From the NCBI RefSeq assembly GCF_030272615.1, contig NC_081406.1, positions 164,717,521 to 164,781,520 of the forward strand: 64,000 nt of DNA, written 5' to 3'. Of the stretch, positions 35,201 to 46,325 are shown piece by piece; position 1 is the first letter of the stretch; every line of letters starts with the position of its first letter. The notes under the pieces are model-generated. The model made no database searches and was not told the DNA's origin. It saw only the letters and a list, made by a program, of their open reading frames with translations. Origin of the DNA: Cryptomeria japonica. Its lineage: Eukaryota > Streptophyta > Pinopsida > Cupressales > Cupressaceae. The position numbers were made by a program, and so were the translations under genes.

Positions 35201-36527
35201 TGATAAAAGTCTAAATTTGTCAATGATTATAAATATATTCTATCATTCACCTAAAAAAGATAATTCTAAATAAAAAATACTCATTAATCTATATGTTCAA
35301 CCTCATTGCAATTGAAATATTGACACTACATTTATGAATTAAAAATTTAGCCTCCTATAGAGAGTGTCTAGTCCCTTATCCTTAGCTCTTTGTATAATTA
35401 ACAAGTGGTGAGGATTGAATTCCTTCCTGTACACTCGGATTTATATAATTAATAGAGTTTGGCATGCCATAATTCAACCCAATATAACTCATTAACATTT
35501 TTGTTTTGTGTACAAAGGGCTTCTAATGGGCGAAAATCTTATTCATGTTCAATTTATCCATCTTATGTGCCCAATTTGCCACTTATTAGAATCCTTCTAT
35601 CATCTCTTTTATACTTGAACAACCTAAGATATTCAGAAGTGAAATAATAATTTTTCTATCCCTTTCATCTGGGATTTTTTCCTTGAAAATTACTTTTCTT
35701 AGGGATAAGACCCCATGCCCTAACTATATTGCCAAATTTTAGAGGTATATCCTCTTATTTTCAACTCTAGAAGATATAAATGGTGCTATTTTAATGAAAA
35801 CAATTTTTCTTGTTGCATTTTATCTTAATGGTAAACTTAGTATGCTTACCTCTACTTATTTCTATATCCAAGTGTAGGCTTATGAATACATTGTGCTAAG
35901 ATTATTGCATTTATATGACCTTCTTAGCCATTGGAGTACTACTTCATGTACTATGAATATAATTTTTCTTGATTTTAATACTAAATGAATATTATCAAAA
36001 GTTACACTAAATACCAAATAAACTCACATTATTGGAGTTGTTTTCTCACAGATCCTCAACAAAATGACTAGACTCTATCTCCTTAGGGTAAGACTACTAG
36101 CTGGAAGTTGAGTGATGTTGCTTAGTGGTCGTTATGTTTCTATTGCCAATATGGTGTCTAAGTTATAATACCTTCAAAAGATTGGCATTTATGTTTGAAG
36201 GTCCTTGATCATATTTCTAAGGAGTTTTCTCAATTCTTGGTTCCCTAGTAAGTTGATCAGTATCCTTCTCTTAACACTAATGGTTGTGCTTAGACATGGT
36301 GTTTCTTATTTTGATTTGTGATCTTTATTATAATGCTTTTTTTCATTTATGTAATAGTGGACCATGTGTACTTTCCTTGATTAATCTCTTTAAGAAAATC
36401 AATTTTACACACACAAGCGCATACATATACATACATAGATGCAAACACATTAAAATTGTGTGTGTATGTGTAGTTTTAATGAATATAATTTAATATTTTT
36501 TAAAAAGCTTCCAAGCATACCATCATA
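32251..36527 (+). repeat. Segmental duplication copy 1, left part
   Basis: Begins TTTTAACCTTTCGAGG and aligns along its length with 49571-55580 at roughly 80-90% by eye. Interrupted at 36527 by the CACTA element and resumed at 48751. No gene was recognised; frames such as 34170-34466 are AT-driven. Confidence 0.8.
36525..36527. other. CACTA target-site duplication (left), ATA
   Basis: ATA immediately before the CACTA terminus; the same three bases follow the right terminus at 48751-48753. Three-bp duplications are typical of CACTA insertions. Confidence 0.75.
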
Positions 36528-36558
36528 CACTATTACATTCGGGCCTAATTTTCGATGG
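36528..36558 (+). repeat. CACTA left terminal inverted repeat
   Basis: CACTATTACATTCGGGCC followed by TAATTTTCGATGG; pairs with 48720-48750. Confidence 0.8.
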
Positions 36559-36860
36559 CTAATTGTCGGACTTGCGATGACACCACGTCGGACTTCCGAC
36601 CAACTTTACCATCGAAAAATTGTCATCGGGCTTCCCAACAATGCCATTTGTGTTGGTCGTCCAACGACGTTATGAACTCCTCCGATGACGGCTATATTTG
36701 CTCCCCTGGCCACAAATTTTGGTGGATTACCATCGAAATTCAAACAGCTGCTATGTTTGCTCCTCGACGACTGTCCAACATGGAAGTGACGTAGGATATA
36801 CATCATCCTTGTCAGATGTTTCTTTAGTTGTCATCAAAATTCTGACGGTAAGAGATGATG

Positions 36861-38059
36861 TGGGTCAAACGTCTTTGCCATCAGTGCATGAAAGCATTGA
36901 ACGAGTTCTACTTTTAAATATTGCATAAAACATTTATTATTTATTTGATTAAGTGTTATTTGCAAAAAAGGATTATCAATGATGTTTCCTTTCTCCAAGA
37001 ATTGTCTAGGATATTTCCGTCAGATAATATGTAACATCGAATGACTAAATTTTTTCTTTACAAATGCTTATTTTATTTAATTATTATCTGAGCATCAATT
37101 AAAATTTATAACTGTTCGGAAGCTGAACATACAAGCTGAAGAGTCATGTGCAAGTAAATTTCATAAAAGAAAGAAAGCAGACATTAGCTTGAATGACATA
37201 GAAATAAGCTCATCAGCTGACTAGAAGAGAGCAATTGGAGAAAAGCAGAGGAAAGTGTTAAAGGGTGATAAATACATAGAGAGTATGCAATACAGACAAA
37301 CAATGTCTGGAGTGTGTGATGTGACATCTCTAATTTATGTCCGGAGGGACTAACTGGTTTTGGAGTTCCTGCGAAACCTATTGGGCCACGCTTGGAGGAA
37401 ATCAATGTGTTCATGCAAGGAGTGCCTTTTTTCTATTATGAGAATGATGCTTTTGCACTGAAGGATATTTGGAAGGCAATATCCAAAAATTTCTATAGTG
37501 TGGAACTAGAGTTGGCGGACTCGAAGTAATTTTCAGCTTTCAGAAAACCAAGAGGTTATGTACACAATCTCCCAATAGAAGGGCGATTTCAAGCATTACC
37601 TCTCCCCCCCATGACTATTCAGGAAGCACTTCCTCAGACAAAGGACTATTGGCCTCCATGAGATCAAAGAAAAAAATTGAAGCATAGACTCTAGACGATC
37701 TGGTGGTGTCCTTCGTGAAGAATTCTACACTATAATTGAAAATTCACGAGGGAAACTGCAAGATAGTGAAGAGAAATACATTCTTGAAAAGTGGGAAGAA
37801 TGGATCTTGGTTTGGGTGGGGCCAAGTCAGGTGGCTCCTCTAGAGGTTGACGAGAGAGAAATCATATTAGGATTTGAAAAAGATCACACTCGTGGAACTT
37901 CGTGTGCGACTGATCAATTGGTTTGTTTGGGTAATGCATTCCAAATAGATACAGTTGCATACTATTTATTTGTCTTGATTAAAGCCTTTTATCCTAACGG
38001 TATTAAATTAAAGTTCTTTCTCTTCTATCTGGTATTGGTGGAGAAGAGGTTGCTTTGCA
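36861..38059 (+). repeat. DRM palindrome, left arm
   Basis: 1199-bp arm of an inverted repeat whose right arm is 38076-39272, roughly 90% identical by eye. The outer part (36861-37330) is non-coding; the inner part contains DRM coding sequence. Only 16 nt separate the arms. Confidence 0.9.
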
Positions 38060-38070
38060 TCGACTTGGGA
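37335..38070 (+). pseudogene. DRM: DRM de novo DNA methyltransferase fragment (left arm)
   Basis: DRM proteins methylate cytosine in RNA-directed DNA methylation and have a rearranged motif order (IX and X before I). The fragment reads LTGFGVPAKPIGPRL, MQGVPFFYYEND, RKPRGYVHNLPIEGRF, LPLPPMTIQEALP, then in a shifted frame (37690 onward) EEWILVWVGPSQVAPLEVDE, LGFEKDHTRGTS, CLGNAFQIDTVAY, and FYPNGI. After another small shift, LSGIGGEEVALHRLG is motif I. Stops: TAA after LADSK (about 37530), TGA for Trp at about 37660. The catalytic Pro-Cys motif IV and the N-terminal UBA domains are absent. The open part 37807-38127 includes palindrome loop and right-arm bases. Identity with DRM is judged from motif wording. 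Confidence 0.85.
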
Positions 38071-38075
38071 TACAA
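38060..38075. other. Palindrome loop
   Basis: 16 nt (TCGACTTGGGATACAA) between the two arms, so the whole 2.4 kb could fold into one hairpin. In the smaller hairpins downstream the loop is 30 nt and the stem continues a little further, so part of the centre has been deleted here. Confidence 0.85.
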
Positions 38076-38810
38076 TGCAATGCAACCTCTTCTCCACCAA
38101 TACCAGATAGAAGACAAAGTACTTTAATTTAATGCCATCAAGATAAAAGGCTTTAATCAAGAAAGATAAATAGTATGCAACTGTATCTATTTGGAATGCA
38201 TTACCCAAACAGCGCAATCGATCAGTCGCACACGAAGTTCCACGAGTGTGATCTTTTTCAAATCCTAATATGATTTCTATCTCATCAACCTCTAGAGGAG
38301 CCACCTAACTTGACCCCACCAAAACTAGGATTTATTCTTCCCACTTTTCAAGAATGTATTTCTCTTAAATATCTTACAGTTTCCCTCGTGAATTTTCAAT
38401 TATAGTGCAGAGTTCTTCACGAAGGACACCACCACATTGTCTAGAGTCTATGCTTCAATTATTTCCTTTGATCCCATGGAGGCCAATAGTCCTTTGTCTG
38501 AGGAAGTGCTTCCTGAATAGTCATGGGGGGAGAGGTAATGCTTGAAATCGCCCTTCTATTGGGAGATTGTGTACATAACCTCTTGGTTTTCCAAAAGCTA
38601 AAAATTACTTCGAGTCTGCCAACTCTAGTTCCACACTATAGAAACTTTTGGATATTGCCTTCCAAATATCCTTCGGTGCAAAAGCATCATTCTCATAATA
38701 GAAAAAAGGTTCTCCTTGCATGAACACATTGATTTCCTCCAAGTGTGGCCCAATAGGATTCACAGGAACTCCAAAACTAGTTAGTCCCTCCGAACATAAA
38801 TTAGAGACGT
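38075..38810 (-). pseudogene. DRM: DRM methyltransferase fragment (right arm)
   Basis: Inverted copy of the left-arm DRM piece. 38008-38304 on this strand reads APLEVDEIEIILGFEKDHTR, CLGNAFQIDTVAYYLS and FYLDGIKL. Same missing motif IV and the same kind of stops further out. Confidence 0.85.
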
Positions 38811-39272
38811 CACATCACACACTCGAGACATTGTTTGTTTGTATTGCATACTCTCTATGTATTTATCACCCTTTAACACTTTCCTCTGCTTTTCTCCAAT
38901 TGCTCTCTTCTAGGCAGATGATGAGCTTGTTTCCATGTCATTCAAAATAATGCCTGCTTGCTTTCTTTTACAAAATTTACTTGCACATGACTCTTCAGCT
39001 TGTATGTTCTGCTTCCATAAAGATATAAATTTTAATTCACGCTCAAAAAATAATTAAATAAAATAAGCATTTGTAAAGAAAAGATTTAGTCATTCAATGT
39101 TACATATTATCTGATGGAAAGATCCTAGACAATTCTTGGAGAAAGGAAACATCATTGATAAACTTTTTTGCAAATAACACTGAATCAAATAAATTAAAAA
39201 TGTTTCAAGTAATTTTTAAAAGTAGAACTCTTGCAATGCTTTCATGCACCGATGGCAAAGCCATCTGACCCA
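38076..39272 (-). repeat. DRM palindrome, right arm
   Basis: Inverted copy of 36861-38059. The outer end matches down to the GGGTCA words near 39265-39273; outside this no pairing is seen. Confidence 0.9.
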
Positions 39273-39822
39273 TACCATTATCCATAATAGAACAAATCAA
39301 TATAATAGGCTATTATAAAGAATATATAGAAAAATATGAAAGAACATTAAATTACTAGTACAAACCCATAAACCATTAAATAGTGAAAATAGATATAAAT
39401 TTGTAAATGTCTCCCTACAAACACCCCAACCATAACCAAAACAAAAAAAATTCTTACCCGCAAAAACTAAGAAGCTGGTGAGTTGCAAGTCTACAACATC
39501 TCTCAGAGGATCGAACCATTTTTTTCATTTTGTTCTTCTGATTAGTCAATGGATTTAGTTGCATGTACAAGTTTTCTATTTGAAGCCTTCCATTTCCTTA
39601 TATTTGAGACTTAATAAAATTCTTGTGAGTAGAATGGAGAAGTATATCACCCAAACAAATCATATGCAAGGGAGACAATCACTTGAGGTCCATCCGATCT
39701 TGAGACATTGATGCCAACTTTAGCATGTCACATCCTAAATTGACAAGACTCATGATTGGGACCCAAAATATGATCCTCATTTCTTGCCTCGTGTGTGAGA
39801 AAAAATTCAAACACTTTATGTA
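39273..39822. other. CACTA interior without recognised content
   Basis: AT-rich; one 63-codon - strand frame (39297-39488) has no recognisable motif. Confidence 0.5.
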
Positions 39823-40372
39823 TGATTAGGTATAAAAGGAAGCCTACCCTATCATTTGAAGGGGTCTACCTACAATTCAAGTGATCTCTTAACTATAAAG
39901 TCAATTAAATTCCAAGTGAACAAGCAATCAAGCATTCATCAAGCATTGAAGGAGAATTCAAGTTAAAGCACAACATTCATAATCAACAGTCTGCATGACA
40001 TCCTAAAACCTTGTCTGAGGATTCAAGAAAGATTCATCAAGGTATCATGTTCAATTTTAAGCATTTTTAGATTAGATCTAAAGGGATAATTTTAAAGAGG
40101 GAGGAAGAGATCTTTTCGTAAAGATGTCTACCTCCAAAAATAGAGGAGATATTTAATAAAGATATCATCTTTTAAATTAAGAAATGGGTAGGAGATTAAG
40201 AATACAAACCTTCCATATTTCACACTTCAAGGTATATTCAAACCTATTTGACCTAGGAAAGCCCCCATCAACAAACCTATTTTCATCATTTTATGTGTAG
40301 ACAATTGATTTAGGAGTTATATGTGAAGAATTTGGCAAAGTAAATGATGACAATCAAACTCAAATTTTATTT
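39823..40372 (+). repeat. LTR-like block P (copy 1)
   Basis: About 545 bp repeated at 44022-44556. It opens with TATAAAAGG at 39831-39839, then a leader-like stretch rich in CAAGCAATCAAGC words. This resembles the TATA and transcribed part of a plant LTR (inference). The first 120 bp recur after each DRM hairpin (about 40602-40735, 42312-42445). Confidence 0.6.
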
Positions 40373-40601
40373 GTCTTGAAAGCCTTTTATCCTGATGGCA
40401 TTAAATTAAAGTTCTTTCTCTATTTTCTGGTGATCTCTGGAGCAGAGGTCGCTTTACATCGACCTGGGATACATTTAACTTGTGTTGTATCTGCGGAAAT
40501 ATGTATCCTAGGTTGATGCAATGCAACCTCTACTCCACCAATACCAGATAGAAGAGAAAGTACTTTAATTTAATGCCATTAGGATAAAATGCTTTCAAGA
40601 C
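40373..40601 (+). repeat. DRM: DRM mini-hairpin H1
   Basis: Left arm 40373-40472, 30-nt loop, right arm 40503-40601; about 100-bp arms at roughly 85% identity. The arms are DRM coding text around FYPDGI, motif I and GAEVALHR. The TATA box of block P lies about 540 bp upstream in the same orientation. Confidence 0.8.
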
Positions 40602-41989
40602 ATATATTAGGCATAAAAGGAAGCCTACCCTATCATTTGAAGGGGTCTACCTACAATTCAAGTGATCTCTTAATTATAAAATCAATTTAATTCCACGTGA
40701 ACAAGCAATCAAGCATTGAAGGAGAATTCAAGTTGGTGCAGGTGTATTTGAAAGACCAAAGGACTCAATGAAGCCATTAAAGAATTTTCAAGGTCTTAGG
40801 AGTGAAGAGCCAATCAATTATGATGTCTTAAGGTCCATTATGGCCTTTAATGATGAAAATTGTAATAAGTTTGTAATTTGTCCTAAAGGGCCTGGTAAGG
40901 ACCTTAGGACCAACAAAAAGATGTAATAGGAATTTATGGCTTAGGGAGTCTACAAGAGTTTAGGCAAGTTCAATAACTCATTTCATGACCTTGTGTGTTA
41001 GAAATTAATATTTTTTTATCAAATGGTTGGTGTAATGCTTTGTACGGCAGAGAATGCTAGTGTACGGACTAGGACAAGCAATAACAACAAATTTTTGTTT
41101 TCTTGAAATTTTTTGGTGTTTTGGCTTATGGTAACTTTTTCTTGAGTGTGTATTCAAATTCCTAATGCATTGAAGAGACCTTGAACTTATTATTTGCAGG
41201 TAAGATTCACTAATAATCCATTTGCCTCAGACTTTAGACTAGTTGCATTGACTATTATAACAGATTTGTGTAATTTGGCATTTGATTTGGTTGATTTACA
41301 ATGAGAATGATCATTCCATGACTGTAAAAGGCCTAATATTCACAAGATGGCACTCCTCTAACATGTACAATAAATTACTAACAGGTGGATGTGCAGATTG
41401 GGTGGAGAATCGGGGTGATCACCAAAACAGCGAATGTAAGAGTGGAGAAATTGCTTGCTAAGGAGCAACAGTAGCAAATCTGCCTTAAGGAGGGGCACAT
41501 TTTATGATTGACGGTGTTTAGACATTTCAAATGAAAGGTGAATCCATCATCATTTGGATTGTATAGTGTTTGGAAGAGGGGTATATGAGACACCCTACTT
41601 TTAAGGGTTTGTGAGATGCTAAATAAGGGGTTTTGCATCTAAGAAGGTTAAAAGTTGTAAATAATTGCATTTCCTTAGTTTTGAATCATATACTTTCCAA
41701 AGCAACCTTTTGATAGTAGATTCTGTGTACCATCCTAATCCAAAAAGCCTTCATTTTGTCTACATCCGATAGTCATTGCTAAAATCAGTTTAAAGTGTAT
41801 TCATTTAGGGATCTTTCATAAAATATTCTCAACTTACACATCATAAAAGGATCTTAAAGTATTCATTGTTTGTAACGATAAGAATTTGGTTGTTCCATAC
41901 ACCTTCCTTTACTATTTTAAAAATATCATCGACCAAAATATTGTGCAGCAGTAGTATGGAGTGCATTTCATCTATTTTATGTGCAAATA

Positions 41990-42311
41990 TTTCATCATAC
42001 CACTTTCTTTTCAAAGGTGATTGATCGATTCCGTTGTTTGGGTAATGCATTCCAAATAGATACAGTTGCATACCATTTATCTGTCTTGAAAGCCTTTTAT
42101 CCTGATGGCATTAAATTAAAGTTCTTTCTCTATTTTCTAGTGATCTCTGGAGCAGAGGTCACTTTACATCGACCTGGGATACATTTAACTTGTGTTGTAT
42201 CTGCGGAAATATGTATCCTAGGTTGATGCAATGCAACCTCTACTCTACCAATACCAGATAGAAGAGAAAGTACTTTAATTTAATGCCATTAGGATAAAAT
42301 GCTTTCAAGAC
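41990..42311 (+). pseudogene. DRM: DRM fragment and mini-hairpin H2
   Basis: 41981-42226 reads DRFRCLGNAFQIDTVAYHLS, VLKAFYPDGIKLK, then SGAEVTLHRPGIHLTCVVSA: motif X and motif I regions, with LSLFSGIGG disrupted. The hairpin arms are 42083-42182 and 42213-42311. This copy stays closer to DRM than the long palindrome (no extra Ile codon in VLKAFYP). Confidence 0.85.
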
Positions 42312-43699
42312 ATATATTAGGCATAAAAGGAAGCCTACCCTATCATTTGAAGGGGTCTACCTACAATTCAAGTGATCTCTTAATTATAAAATCAATTTAA
42401 TTCCAAGTGAACAAGCAATCAAGCATTAAAGGAGAATTCAAGTTGGTGCAGGTGTATTTGAAAGACCAAAGGACACAATGAAGCCATTAAAGACTTTTGA
42501 AGGTCTTAGGAGTGAAGAGCCAATCAATTATGATGTCTTAAGGTCCATTATGGCCTTTAATGATGAAAATTGTAATAAGTTTGTAATTTGTCCTAAAGGG
42601 CCTGGTAAGGACCTTAGGACCAACAAAAAGATGTAATAGGAATTTATGGCTTAGGGAGTCTACTAGAGTTTAGGCAAGTTCAATAACTCATTTCATGACC
42701 TTGTGTGTCAGCAATTAATATTTTTTTATCAAATGGTTGGTGTAATGCTTTGTACGGCAGAGAATGCTAGTGTACGGACTAGGACAAGCAATAACAACAA
42801 ATTTTTGTTTTCTTGAAATTTTTTGGTGTTTTGGCTTATGGTAACTTTTTCTTGAGTGTGTATTCGAATTCCTAATGCATTGAAGAGACCTTGAACATCT
42901 TATTTGCAGGGAAGATTCACTAATAATCCATTTGCCTCAGACTTTAGACTAGTTGCATTGACTATTATAACAGATTTGTGTAATTTGGCATTTGATTTGG
43001 TTGATTTACAATGAGAATGATCATTCCATGAATGTAAAAGGCCTAATATTCACAAGATGGCACTCCTCTAACATGTACAATAAATTACTAACAGGTGGAT
43101 GTGCAGATTGGGTGGAGAATCGGGGTGATCACCAAAACAGCGAATGTAAGAGTGGAGAAATTGCTTGCTAAGGAGCAACAGTAGCAAATGTGCCTTAAGA
43201 AGGGGCACATTTTATGATAGACGATGTTTAGACATTTCAAATGAAAGGTGAATCCATCATCATTTGGATTGTATAGTGTTTGGAAGAGGGGTATATGAGA
43301 CACCCTACTTTTAAGGGTTTGTGAGATGCTAAATAAGGGGTTTTGCATCTAAGAAGGTTAAAAGTTGTAAATAATTGCATTTCCTTAGTTTTGAATCATA
43401 TACTTTCCAAAGCAACCTTTTGATAGTAGATTCTGTGTACCATCCTAATCCAAAAAGCCTTCATTTTGTCTACATCCGATAGTCATTGCTAAAATCAGTT
43501 TAAAGTGTATTCATTTAGGGATCTTTCATAAAATATTCTCAACTTACACATCATAAAAGGATCTTAAAGTATTCATTGTTTGTAACGATAAGAATTTGGT
43601 TGTTCCATACACCTTCCTTTACTATTTTAAAAATATCATCGACCAAAATATTGTGCAGCAGTAGTATGGAGTGCATTTCATCTATTTTATGTGCAAATA

Positions 43700-44017
43700 T
43701 TTCATCATACCACTTTCTTTTCAAAGGTGATTGATCGATTCCGTTGTTTGGGTAATTCCAAATAGATACAGTTGCATACCATTTATCTGTCTTGAAAGCC
43801 TTTTATCCTGATGGCATTAAATTAAAGTTCTTTCTCTATTTTCTAGTGATCTCTGGAGCAGAGGTCGCTTTACATCGACCTGGGATACATTTAACTTGTG
43901 TTGTATCTGCGGAAATATGTATCCTAGGTTGATGCAATGCAACCTCTACTCTACCAATACCAGATAGAAGAGAAAGTACTTTAATTTAAAGCCATCATGA
44001 TAAAATTCTTTCAAGAC
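43700..44017 (+). pseudogene. DRM: DRM fragment and mini-hairpin H3
   Basis: Third copy; a 4-bp deletion near 43755 removes part of the GNAFQI codons. Hairpin arms 43789-43888 and 43919-44017. Followed directly by LTR-like block P copy 2, whose TATA lies at 44028-44036. Confidence 0.8.
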
Positions 44018-44021
44018 ATAT

Positions 44022-44556
44022 ATTAGGTATAAAAGGAAGCCTACCTTGTCATTTGAAGGGGTCTACCTACAATTCAAGTGATCTCTTAATTATAAAATCA
44101 ATTCAATTCCAAGTGAACAAGCAATCAAGCATTCATTGACAATTGAAGGAGAATTCAAGTTAAAGCACACCATTTTGCATGACATCCTAAAACCTTGTGT
44201 GAGGCTTCAAGAAAGATTCATCAAGGTATCATGTTCAATTTTAATCATTTTTAGATTAGATCTAAAGGGATCATTTTAAGAGGGAGGAAGAGATCTTTTC
44301 CTAAAGATGTCTACCTCCAAAAATACAGGAGATATTTAATAAAGATATCATCTTTTAAATTAAGAAATGGGCAGGAGATTAAGAATACAAACCTTTCATA
44401 TTGCACACTTCAAGGTGTATTCAAACCTATTTGACCTAGGAAAGCCCCCATCAACAAACCTATTTTTGTCATTTTGTGTGTAGGAAATTGATTCAGGAGT
44501 TACATGTGAAGAATTTGGCAAAGTAAATGATGACAATCAAACTCAAATTTTGATGG
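44022..44556 (+). repeat. LTR-like block P (copy 2)
   Basis: Direct repeat of 39823-40372, including TATAAAAGG at 44028-44036. It ends where the CAAACTCAAATTTT words occur in both copies. Confidence 0.6.
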
Positions 44557-44584
44557 CATGAAAAGAATAAGAGTAGGCCAATTC

Positions 44585-44706
44585 CATACACCTTCCTTTA
44601 CTATGATAAAAATATCATCGACCAAAATATTGTGCAGCAGTAGTATGGAGTGCGTTTCATCTATTTTATGCCCAAATATTTCATCGGTGTATATATCACT
44701 TAACAA
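44585..44706 (-). pseudogene. Short repeated coding-like block
   Basis: Third occurrence of a block found at 41890-42000 and 43600-43715. On the - strand all three read DEMHSILLLHNILVDDIF with small changes (DETHS here), then KEGVWN. Conservation of the reading frame in three copies is noted, but the family is unknown. Confidence 0.35.
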
Positions 44707-44769
44707 ACCACTTGATAATTAATTGACATGTCTATCATATGCAAGACAACCAATACTAATTAGTATGTA

Positions 44770-44905
44770 TTAGTTAAGCCCAATAACAATCAATGTTCAT
44801 AGTTAATATATTAACCGATATTAATCGGAGTGAATTGGTTAAGCCTGATAACAATCGGTGTTCATAGTTAATATGTTAAACGATATTATTCGGAGTGCAT
44901 TGGTT
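44770..44905 (+). repeat. 65-bp tandem repeat, two copies plus a partial
   Basis: Period 65: copies begin at 44770, 44835 and 44900 with TTRGTTAAGCC or TTGGTT words, and contain ATATTAWTCGGAG. Confidence 0.8.
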
Positions 44906-45257
44906 TTAATGTAAACCAATACCAATCGGTATTCTGTGCTATGAGATTTACAACCGATGATAATTTATAGTTGAGCATTGATTGAACTTTTCAAGTATGG
45001 TTGAATATATACAAAGTTAAGAATGATCATCGATCAAATGAAGGAACAATAGCTTGAAGTATCCATCATAGTTTATCGATAGGATAGATGATCGAATGAG
45101 AGACTTCATTTATCTTGCATTCAATCATTTATCTTACCGAGGCTATCATGCATTAACAGGATAGAGGGACCTTATATCAAATTAAGGAAGGCATGAGAGT
45201 GATATATGTATTAGTGAAATTATTATACTTTTTGAATATTTATCCTTGGTTACATTT

Positions 45258-45385
45258 AGACCAAATTAAAAGTTACATTCAATATAGGATGACAAGTTAC
45301 ATCACCCTATCTACAAGTTACATTCAATATAGGACCACAAGTTACATCACCCAATTAGGGTTAGACCAAATTACAAGTTACATTT
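45258..45385 (+). repeat. Degenerate tandem repeat around ACAAGTTACAT
   Basis: ACAAGTTACATTCAATATAGG alternates with ACAAGTTACATCACCC; two and a half units, flanked by the repeated TTAGACCAAATTA. Confidence 0.75.
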
Positions 45386-45424
45386 ATAGGGTCTGTCCTA
45401 TTCGAGCTAGATACTATTTCAACA

Positions 45425-45659
45425 TATTCTAACACATGTATCTATTTCTATGCAATAATTAGTAGTAGCTACATAGACTAGCATGGTACATAAGTTCTTT
45501 TCTAATAGTGCCCTTCATATGCAATTCTTTCAAGATTATTTAGTTGTATCTACCTTCTTAGGTTATGCAAATGGAGATTAGATTAGGTTATGTATCTACT
45601 TTCTTGCTCTGTAATTCTCGTTGTGTTTAATAAATTTTTATCCATTTGGTGAAAAAAAA
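45425..45659 (+). mobile_element. LINE 3' end fragment with A-tail
   Basis: Ends TGTGTTTAATAAATTTTTA, TCCATTTGGTG, then eight A (45652-45659), nearly the same 3' end as the LINE at 25210-27454. The left boundary is uncertain; it lies inside the CACTA element. Confidence 0.55.
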
Positions 45660-45794
45660 GGAGGTTGATGATAAATATCTATGTTGTCTATTAGTTGATT
45701 CCCATGACAATAAGTGGTTAATGCTGATACAAAGTAACACTAACAGGAAACTTTGATGACAATCTAATACACATCCCTGTTGAACTTACCCTTG

Positions 45795-46325
45795 TCTCAT
45801 ATAACCCTATGTTGGCTAGGCCCCACCATAATTAGAAGATCCTAATTACTATTGTCCTAAACCTTGCATTGATCATCACAATTCACAGTGAGTTGAGTTA
45901 GTCCATTAGCGAGATTGGGAAAGAGTTTGGTATTGAGTTAGGTGTTGGTGGAAGGTTTAAGGAGGTACACTATCATCATAATTAATGTTAGAGAGTGTTG
46001 TGTGAAGAAGAATTGGTGGAAGGTTTAAGGAGGTACACTATCCTAAGTGCTTGAGACTGTCACAAAAAGTGAGTGTTGCAGCAGTGAATCTTCCTTTGAC
46101 CTTTGGGTTTTTGGGAGGGTAAAGACCCATGGTGGTATATGTTGAGTGGTTGGGAGGGTAAAGACCCACATATCAACTATCTACTTTGACATCCTAGGAT
46201 GGTGTCCACCTACTCTAAAACCTTGTGGGCTCTCTCTATCTAATACTAACATATGCATAACATGTGTCTCTCATATAACCCTATGTTGGATAGGCGCCAC
46301 CATAATTAGAAGATCCTAACTACTA
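45795..46325 (+). repeat. 57-bp direct repeats, 474 bp apart
   Basis: 45795-45851 and 46269-46325 match with three or four differences. Between them lie a 30-bp repeat (45945-45974, 46013-46042) and a 19-bp repeat (46111, 46150). No gene was recognised. Confidence 0.8.

Larger units (their letters stand above)
40373..43788 (+). repeat. 1.71-kb tandem repeats carrying DRM hairpins
   Basis: Two complete units in direct repeat (40373-42082 and 42083-43788), 1710 and 1706 bp, differing at few positions. A partial third unit begins at 43789. Each unit is a DRM hairpin, a 120-bp LTR-like piece, about 1.2 kb of unrecognised sequence and, at its end, further DRM text. Mirrored short ORFs (41378-41638, 43088-43348) are copies of one another and have no recognisable domain. 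Confidence 0.85.

Noticed and set aside
36555-36930. Overlapping open frames on both strands (36555-36794 +, 36606-36806 -, 36698-36928 +).
   Set aside because: They coincide with the palindromic CACTA subterminal repeats, which open frames on both strands at once.
41378-43348. Two nearly identical 86-codon - strand frames (41378-41638, 43088-43348).
   Set aside because: They are copies within the 1.71-kb tandem repeat; near-identity reflects recent duplication, not conservation, and no domain is seen.
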